5,284 bases of DNA from Candidatus Tectimicrobiota bacterium (GTDB taxonomy: Bacteria > UBA8248), in NCBI GenBank assembly GCA_016184445.1, contig JACPCT010000259.1:1-5284 (forward strand), written 5' to 3'. A program made the position numbers and the translations under genes. The notes under the pieces are model-generated. The model did not search any database, had not been told where the DNA came from, and saw only the letters and a program-made list of their open reading frames with translations. Below are positions 1 through 4,344 of the stretch, piece after piece (the first letter of the stretch is position 1; every line of letters begins with the position of its first letter).

Positions 1-841
1 GCGGATCCGGAGGGCGATCGAGGTCCGCAAGGCGCTGGGCATCTTCGGACGGGACGGGCAGGACGGGCGGGGCTTCTGGAGGTTCGCGCCCGTGCACGCC
101 CAGGCCATGTTCGAGTACTGCTACGGCATCGTCTGGGGCCAGCCCCTCCTGGACCTCAAGCAGCGCGTGGCCGTCGTCCTCAGCGCGCTCGCCGCCCAGC
201 AGCTCGACGACGAGGTGGAGTGGCACGTGCGCGCCGCCCTGAACCTGGGCTGGACGCGCGGGGAGGTCGTCGAGATGCTCACCCAGCTCTCCCCTTACAT
301 CGGGCTCCCCAGGGCGAACCATGCCTTCAAGGCCGCCCTCCAGGCGTTCGAGAAAGCGGGCGGCGCGCCCGGGAAGGAACCCGCGGAGGACCCGGGGGAC
401 GCCGAGGCGGAGGAGGCGGGGGACCGCCTGCTCTCCCAGGTGGACCTGCACCCGGACGTTGGGGAGCGGCTCCGCAAGGCCTTCGAGGTCCGCCGGAAGA
501 TCGGCATCTACGGCACGGGCGGCCAAGCGGACGACGGGCTCTACCGCATCTCCCCGGCCCACAACCAGGCCATCCTGGAGTCCTGCTTCGGCCTGGCCTG
601 GACCACGCCCCTCCTCGACATGAAGACGCGGGAGCTCATCGTCATCGCCGCCTCCACCGCGAACCAGTGCGAGAACGAGCTGGAGTGGCACGTGCGGAGC
701 GCGCTGAACGCGAGCCTGACGCGCGGAGAGGTGGTCGAGGCGATCGCCCAGTGCTCCCCCTACATCGGGCTCTCCAAGACGAACCAGGGGATCCGGGCGG
801 CCAAGCGGGCGTTCGAGGCGCTGGACCGCCAGAAAGCATAA
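1..841 (+). CDS. Tandem two-domain carboxymuconolactone decarboxylase (CMD) family protein, 5' partial
   Basis: The gene runs in from the left edge; the first complete codon is at base 2 and 279 residues are visible before the TAA stop. It holds two CMD-like domains in tandem, visible residues about 1-121 and 149-275, joined by an acidic, Ala/Glu/Pro-rich linker (about 122-148). The two halves align almost without gaps: EVRKALGIFG against EVRRKIGIYG, EVEWHVRAALN against ELEWHVRSALN, LSPYIGL against CSPYIGL. Because homology to the second domain begins upstream of the in-frame GTG at 92, that codon is internal and not the start. Each half keeps the family histidine (visible residues 75 and 230) in an E-E/L-E-W-H-V context, but neither has the CXXC pair of AhpD-type peroxidases. 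It therefore resembles the PcaC (gamma-carboxymuconolactone decarboxylase) branch. A role in aromatic-lactone or related small-acid decarboxylation is inferred from the family; the true substrate is unknown. The product is probably cytoplasmic. It converges with the hydrolase gene to the right, so the two are not one operon. Confidence 0.88.
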   Translation, partial: RIRRAIEVRKALGIFGRDGQDGRGFWRFAPVHAQAMFEYCYGIVWGQPLLDLKQRVAVVLSALAAQQLDDEVEWHVRAALNLGWTRGEVVEMLTQLSPYIGLPRANHAFKAALQAFEKAGGAPGKEPAEDPGDAEAEEAGDRLLSQVDLHPDVGERLRKAFEVRRKIGIYGTGGQADDGLYRISPAHNQAILESCFGLAWTTPLLDMKTRELIVIAASTANQCENELEWHVRSALNASLTRGEVVEAIAQCSPYIGLSKTNQGIRAAKRAFEALDRQKA

Positions 842-846
842 AGCAA

Positions 847-873
847 GGGGCCCCGCCCGTTGGGCGGAGCCCC
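847..873. terminator. GC-rich hairpin between convergent genes, probable bidirectional terminator
   Basis: The arms GGGGCCCCGCCC (847-858) and GGGCGGAGCCCC (862-873) pair over 12 positions with one C-A mismatch around a 3-base loop (GTT). It begins 5 bases after the CMD stop codon and ends 30 bases before the hydrolase stop codon, exactly where a shared terminator is expected. No clear T run follows on the plus strand; on the minus strand the downstream sequence TTGCTTTATG is mildly T-rich. It may therefore work better for the leftward hydrolase transcript, or rely on another termination mode. Confidence 0.6.
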
Positions 874-903
874 CAACCCTGCCCGGAAAAGAACGCCGCC
901 CGG

Positions 904-2649
904 CTACTTCTCCGGAATGACCGGCAGAAGGAGGTGCGAAGGCCGATCGGCGCCGGTATAGAGGGTCACCTTCCTCCCGAACACCTCCACGGGGCGATCC
1001 TTGCGGTGGTCGTGGCGGAACGGCCCCACCCCGGAGTAAATCCGCCCGGAGACCGGCTTCGCCGGGTGCTCGAAGCCCGGCCAGACGTAATCCCTGCCCC
1101 GCACGCTCAGCCCGATCCGGTAGCCGGCCGGCACGGCGATGCAGGTCGGCCAGATCTCCACGTCGAGCTCGTAGACCTGGCCCGGCTTCAGGGGCTGCGT
1201 CTCGTCGTGGGTGTGGCAGGGGCGGTAGGGGAGGGAGAGCTTCTTGTCGAGCTTGCGGCGGGAGGCGCGCAGCCAGCCCAACCCGACGGGGGTGTGGGCG
1301 TCGTTCGAGCCCTGGAAGGTGATCTCGCGCAGGTCCGGGGCGAACAGGCGCAGGACGAGGAAGATGTCCGCGTCCCCGGTCTCGGAGGAGATGAAGAGCT
1401 TGGCCGCCACGGGCCCCGTGATCTCGGTCTCTTTCGCGAAGGGGGGGGTGAGGAAGGTGAGCCCGTCGCCCAGCGCCTCGTAGGCCGCCTTGGCGCGCCC
1501 GCCGGGCCTCTTGGGGGAGAGGCTGAAGCCGGCGAGGTCGAGGTGGAACTTCGTCCACTTCGTCCGCGCGAGGGGCCACTCCTTCTCGGCCCGCTGGACG
1601 AACCTCTCCCCCGGGTGGCGCACCTGGAGCTGGACCTTGGGCTGCTTGTCCCAGCCCGTCTTCTCGCCCTTGAGGAAGTGGCCAAAGAACTTCTTCTGCA
1701 GCGCCACGCCGTAGTCGGTGTAGAAGTGGGTGAAGTGGTCGAGGCCGTGCATCTCGAGCCACTTCTGCCCGGACGCCGTGTTCACGAAACCCTCGATGTT
1801 CCCGCGTGGGTGCAGGCCCACGCCGCCCCAGTTGCCCGCCGAGAGGAGCGGCACCCTGATCCTCGAATAGTCGGGCATGCGGGCCTTCCAGTAGCCGTCG
1901 AGCAGCGGGTGGTCCAGCATGTCCTTGCCGAAGTCGCAGCGGTTGGCGCCCAGCTCCTCCGGCGTGAGCGTCTCGGGGCCCTCGACCCATTCCCCGTTGA
2001 TCCGGCTGCGATCCCCCCGCGCCCCCCTGCCGTGCTGCCGCAGGAGGACGGTGTCCGTGTACCAGGTATTGCCGAACTGGGAATAGATGCCGCCGTGGTA
2101 AGCGAAGTCGCGGTAGAGATCCGCCGCCCCCTCCCACACGCACATGGCCGCCAGGTGGGGCGGCTGGAGGGTGGCCACGTGCCACTGGTTCATCCCGTAG
2201 TAGGAGATGCCGTTGAGGCCCACCTTCCCGCTGCTCCAGGGCTGCTTCCCCGCCCACTCGATGCAGTCGTAGAAGTCCCTCGTCTCGCGGGGTGACCAGA
2301 CCTCCATGAAGCCCGGCGAGCGGCCCGCCCCCCGCGAGTCCACGCGCACCACCGCGTAGCCCTCGGGCACCCACTTCTCGGGGTCCACCAGCTCCCAGTT
2401 CTGGTACTTGTTCGAGGAGCCGGAGAGCGTCAGCGGATGCTTCTCGCTCAGCACCTTCCACTGGGCGGGATAGCCGTCCTGGAGGTGGAGCCACTTGGCG
2501 TAGGGGCCGTAGGAGAGGATGATGGGATACTCCCCCTTGGCGTCGGGCCGGTAGACATCGCAGCGCAGGATCAGGCCGTCGTCCATCTTGATCGGCACGT
2601 CCCAGTCAATCCGCATCCCGTCGCGCACTTCGCTCTTGAAGGTTTCCAT
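904..2649 (-). CDS. CocE/NonD family serine hydrolase (X-Pro dipeptidyl-peptidase S15-like acyl esterase)
   Basis: The 581-residue product has the layout of CocE/NonD hydrolases: an alpha/beta-hydrolase N-terminal part (about 10-320) and a C-terminal jelly-roll domain (about 355-565) of the X-Pro dipeptidyl-peptidase C-terminal type. Visible motifs are the N-terminal MDDGLILRCDVYRP strand pair, GPY at 48-50 (position of the oxyanion tyrosine in CocE), VRVDSRGAGRSPG at 101-113, and the nucleophile elbow GISYYG at 147-152 with Ser149. A candidate catalytic histidine lies in LDHFTH (His308, or His305). The region that normally reads GWYD here reads NWGG (273-276), so the usual acid is missing. 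There is no signal peptide or membrane segment, so the enzyme is probably cytoplasmic. The start is the ATG at 2649, preceded 4 bases upstream by an AGGGGGG ribosome-binding sequence. Family members hydrolyse esters or amides, such as cocaine esterase and glutaryl-acylases; the substrate here cannot be told. An 8-base C run (coding strand) at codons 401-403 is in frame. Confidence 0.9.
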   Translation of the reverse strand: METFKSEVRDGMRIDWDVPIKMDDGLILRCDVYRPDAKGEYPIILSYGPYAKWLHLQDGYPAQWKVLSEKHPLTLSGSSNKYQNWELVDPEKWVPEGYAVVRVDSRGAGRSPGFMEVWSPRETRDFYDCIEWAGKQPWSSGKVGLNGISYYGMNQWHVATLQPPHLAAMCVWEGAADLYRDFAYHGGIYSQFGNTWYTDTVLLRQHGRGARGDRSRINGEWVEGPETLTPEELGANRCDFGKDMLDHPLLDGYWKARMPDYSRIRVPLLSAGNWGGVGLHPRGNIEGFVNTASGQKWLEMHGLDHFTHFYTDYGVALQKKFFGHFLKGEKTGWDKQPKVQLQVRHPGERFVQRAEKEWPLARTKWTKFHLDLAGFSLSPKRPGGRAKAAYEALGDGLTFLTPPFAKETEITGPVAAKLFISSETGDADIFLVLRLFAPDLREITFQGSNDAHTPVGLGWLRASRRKLDKKLSLPYRPCHTHDETQPLKPGQVYELDVEIWPTCIAVPAGYRIGLSVRGRDYVWPGFEHPAKPVSGRIYSGVGPFRHDHRKDRPVEVFGRKVTLYTGADRPSHLLLPVIPEK

Positions 2650-2681
2650 GTGCCCCCCTGGACGCTCTCGTCCGAAGACTC

Positions 2682-2700
2682 TTGATGGACATCAATGATG
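2682..2700. promoter_or_regulatory. Operator-like overlapping inverted repeats upstream of the hydrolase gene
   Basis: TTGATG-GA-CATCAA (2682-2695) is a perfect 6-bp inverted repeat with a 2-bp centre. It overlaps a second one, CATCA-A-TGATG (2690-2700), so three alternating TGATG/CATCA half-sites are packed into 19 bases. They lie 33-51 bases upstream of the hydrolase ATG, where a repressor would cover the promoter or the start of transcription. The shape recalls GntR-type dimer operators, but no regulator gene is present to link it to and the family assignment is only a guess. Confidence 0.45.
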
Positions 2701-3002
2701 ACGAAAGGCTGAGATTCTTCCCGGAGCCCCGCCTCATTTCCCATTTCCGAAAGACAATCATGAAGACGGATCACGGTCAATGAGCCGCCGGCCCCGGGAC
2801 GCGGGCCACGGCGGGGGTGGCTCCCCCTGCGTGCGTAAAGCCATCCGTGGCACTGCTCCGCCCGTCCAGACCACCCCCTTGACGAAAGCGCGCCGAAAAT
2901 CCCCTCCATGCGACTTGGAGGAGCTCTCTGGGGCCAGGGGGGGGCCGTTCCGGCGCCGATCCGACCTGGGGGCCGCGGCGCGGGCCGGGAAGCGAAGACC
3001 TC

Positions 3003-3031
3003 CCTCCCATGCCGCGAAGACCCATGGGAGG
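3003..3031. repeat. 9-bp perfect inverted repeat
   Basis: CCTCCCATG (3003-3011) and CATGGGAGG (3023-3031) form a perfect 9-bp stem around an 11-base loop. The 3' half of the loop belongs to a 9-base direct repeat (GCGAAGACC at 2992-3000 and 3014-3022) with a 22-bp period, close to two helical turns. No T run follows on either strand, so it is unlikely to be an intrinsic terminator. It lies 30 bases left of the TGYCCCWTTT cluster and may be part of the same control region. Confidence 0.5.
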
Positions 3032-3060
3032 TCGCAGGCCGAGCCGCCCCGCGTGAACCC

Positions 3061-3103
3061 AAATGGGACAATATGCCCCTTTTTAAGAAAAATGCCCCAT
3101 TTT
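3061..3103. promoter_or_regulatory. Cluster of three TGYCCCWTTT elements, candidate upstream activator sites
   Basis: Three near-identical 10-base elements lie within 43 bases: TGTCCCATTT on the minus strand (3061-3070), TGCCCCTTTT on the plus strand (3074-3083) and TGCCCCATTT on the plus strand (3093-3102). The two plus-strand copies extend to an 11-of-12 match (ATGCCCCWTTTT) with a 19-bp period, and the outer copies form an inverted repeat (AAATGGG/CCCATTT). The block is AT-rich in an otherwise GC-rich region. Relative to the start predicted from the sigma-54 promoter it spans about -166 to -124, a typical position for activator binding. The binding protein is unknown. Confidence 0.5.
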
Positions 3104-3200
3104 GCGTGGACTTTGCCGCGACCCTGCCAGCGGTCTTCTCCTTCAGCCCGGTTTTCTCCTTGATTTACAGGGGAAATCCCGCGCTTCCGCCGGATTCTTT

Positions 3201-3216
3201 TGGCAGACTAATTGCC
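3201..3216 (+). promoter_or_regulatory. Candidate sigma-54 (RpoN) -24/-12 promoter for fdhE
   Basis: The sequence TGGCAGACTAATTGCC matches the RpoN consensus TGGCAC-N5-TTGCW at TGGCA and TTGC, with the invariant GG (3202-3203) and GC (3214-3215) exactly 12 bases apart. The mismatches are G for C at the sixth base and C for W at the last. The predicted transcription start is near A3226/A3227, giving a 5' leader of about 43 bases before the fdhE ATG. The same bases also form a TGGCA-N7-TGCCA dyad (3201-3217), so a dimeric operator is an alternative reading. E. coli fdhF is a known sigma-54 formate gene, which makes the context plausible. Confidence 0.6.
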
Positions 3217-3269
3217 ACCCCGAGGAACCTGGTTGCGTGAGGGGTATCCCCCCTCCGAAAGGGAGAGCC

Positions 3270-4202
3270 ATGACCCGCTCAAGGAAAGCCCTGTCGGGCA
3301 GGGAGATTGAGGCCGAAATCCGGCACTTCGCGGCATTTGGGGACGCCTACCGCGATTTCCTCGCCCGATTCGACAAGGAGCGGATTTTCATCGAAGAGCC
3401 TCCCGAGGATTCCTGCGGATCGGTTGCGGCTCACCTGCTTGAGGGAAGATACTTGTTGCACGCCTTTTATTACCAGCTTGAAATCAAGGCATGTGAGAAG
3501 GCGGTCTTCGAGCTTCTCGAGTTGCTGGGCCGCCGCCTGCCAGTCCGAAAGGAGAATCTGGGCCGGATTCAGTCGGTGTTCTCCTCCGGAAAGCTGGATC
3601 CCCGGGAATTCGTCGTCACCGTCTTCCGGAACCGGGGGGACCGCTTCCTGAATGTCGTGCGCGAGCAAGGCCTGGAGGAGGACCTGGCGACCTTTTTCGC
3701 GGTCTATCTGACCCGGCTTTTCCGCGTGAAGGCCTGCCGCCACCTGTGCGAGGACATCGGCTACTTCGACTTCGAGGACTGGCGGAAGGGGTACTGCCCC
3801 GCCTGCGGGCATTGGCCCGCCCTGGCCCACGTCGACCCGGGGAACGAGAAGCGCACCTTGTGGTGCCTGAACTGCGGCACGGTCTGGCCCTTCGGGCGCC
3901 TCGGGTGCGTCTACTGCCTCAACCAGGAGCAGGGGCGTATGGACCTCATCGGCCCGCCCGGCGCGTCTTCGCCGCGGATCCAGGTCTGCCACGACTGCCG
4001 GGAGTACCTGAAGGAGGTCCACAGCCCGATCCCCGCGGAGAGGTTCCCGTTCGACGCCTGCTTCCTGGGCACGCATCCGCTGGACCTGTTTGCGAGGGGC
4101 CAAGGGTTCGTCCACGAGTCCCTCCTGGCCTTCGAGGCGGACGATACCTCCCGGGAGGCGCAGCTGCTTTCGCACCGCATGCGGCTCCCCTGGGACCATT
4201 AG
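3270..4202 (+). CDS. fdhE: Formate dehydrogenase accessory protein FdhE
   Basis: The 310-residue product matches FdhE in length and architecture. The first 170 or so residues form a variable, mostly helical part. It is followed by a cysteine-rich half with four CXXC pairs: CPAC (176-179), CLNC (199-202), CVYC (213-216) and CHDC (240-243). Family landmarks include WRKGYCPACG (171-180), the WPFGRLGC stretch and REYLKEV (244-250). FdhE binds iron through rubredoxin-like sites in the cytoplasm and is needed to obtain active respiratory molybdenum/tungsten formate dehydrogenase, interacting with its catalytic subunit before Tat export. The chosen start is the ATG at 3270, with AAAGGGAG just upstream. 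An in-frame ATG at 3102 would add 56 residues unlike the family and would overlap the predicted promoter, so I reject it. A sigma-54-type promoter lies 54-69 bases upstream. The first 300 or so bases use noticeably more A/T-ending codons than the rest. No formate dehydrogenase structural gene is in view. Confidence 0.92.
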   Translation: MTRSRKALSGREIEAEIRHFAAFGDAYRDFLARFDKERIFIEEPPEDSCGSVAAHLLEGRYLLHAFYYQLEIKACEKAVFELLELLGRRLPVRKENLGRIQSVFSSGKLDPREFVVTVFRNRGDRFLNVVREQGLEEDLATFFAVYLTRLFRVKACRHLCEDIGYFDFEDWRKGYCPACGHWPALAHVDPGNEKRTLWCLNCGTVWPFGRLGCVYCLNQEQGRMDLIGPPGASSPRIQVCHDCREYLKEVHSPIPAERFPFDACFLGTHPLDLFARGQGFVHESLLAFEADDTSREAQLLSHRMRLPWDH

Positions 4203-4249
4203 GGCCGGCCGGAGCGTCCTCCGCGCCCGGGAGCACCCGGAAAGCGATA

Positions 4250-4282
4250 GCGCGGGGGCGGCCGCCAGCGGAGCGCCCGCGC
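4250..4282. repeat. GC-rich stem-loop in the fdhE-pntA gap
   Basis: GCGCGGG (4250-4256) pairs perfectly with CCCGCGC (4276-4282), and the loop begins with a 10-base palindrome, GGCGGCCGCC (4257-4266). The structure sits 48 bases after the fdhE stop and 63 bases before the next start. No T run follows, so I do not call it a terminator; it could attenuate, stabilise the fdhE mRNA 3' end, or simply reflect extreme GC. The rest of the 142-base gap shows no convincing promoter. Confidence 0.4.
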
Positions 4283-4344
4283 CTGGCCGGTCCGGTTCAA
4301 GGCACAGAGGCCGGCGAGGCCCACAACGGGGGTTGAGGGGAATC

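Larger units (their letters stand above)
2650..3269. other. 620-base divergent intergenic region, regulatory, no convincing gene
   Basis: This spacer separates the leftward hydrolase from the rightward fdhE. Short open frames cross it on both strands, but they are Arg/Pro/Gly-rich, lack recognisable motifs and lack good ribosome-binding sites, so I treat them as chance frames. Composition changes within it: 2780-3055 is GC-rich, with several short inverted repeats, and 3056-3215 is distinctly AT-richer. Recognisable contents, each listed separately, are overlapping inverted repeats before the hydrolase, a 9-bp hairpin, a triple TGYCCCWTTT cluster and a sigma-54-type promoter. Smaller items are an inverted repeat CCTCCA/TGGAGG (2903-2908 and 2916-2921), a direct repeat GCGAAGACC (2992-3000 and 3014-3022, 22 bp apart) and a direct repeat TTCTCCTT (3136-3143 and 3154-3161). 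Confidence 0.75.

Noticed and set aside
220..2295. A 691-codon plus-strand open frame across the CMD gene and antisense to the hydrolase
   Set aside because: It overlaps two genes with clear family motifs, is Arg/Pro/Gly/Val-rich without recognisable domains, and long antisense frames are expected at this GC content.
2752..2780. A sigma-70 promoter for the hydrolase (TTGACC with a TTGTCT-like -10, minus strand)
   Set aside because: The -35 is fair but the -10 is poor at every allowed spacing, so I cannot support it.
2571..3071. A minus-strand frame overlapping the 5' end of the hydrolase
   Set aside because: It runs out of frame through the hydrolase start, its composition is Arg/Gly/Pro-rich and nothing in it resembles a known protein.
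3065..3079. TGGGACAATATGCCC as a second sigma-54 promoter
   Set aside because: The GG-to-GC spacing is 9-10 bases instead of 12, so it does not fit the RpoN requirement.
2780..3163. A 127-codon plus-strand frame in the intergenic region
   Set aside because: It is low-complexity and basic, has no motifs or ribosome-binding site, and runs through the hairpin and repeat cluster.
3156..3165. An IHF site (TTGATT, minus-strand WATCAA core) between the repeat cluster and the sigma-54 promoter
   Set aside because: The position is attractive, but only the WATCAA half matches and the TTR half does not.
3102..3269. An upstream in-frame ATG that would lengthen FdhE by 56 residues
   Set aside because: The extra residues do not resemble FdhE, the extension would contain the sigma-54-type promoter, and the ATG at 3270 has a good ribosome-binding sequence and gives the normal family length.
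4284..4298. TGGCC-like sequence before pntA as a sigma-54 promoter
   Set aside because: The required GC at the -12 element is absent at the correct spacing.
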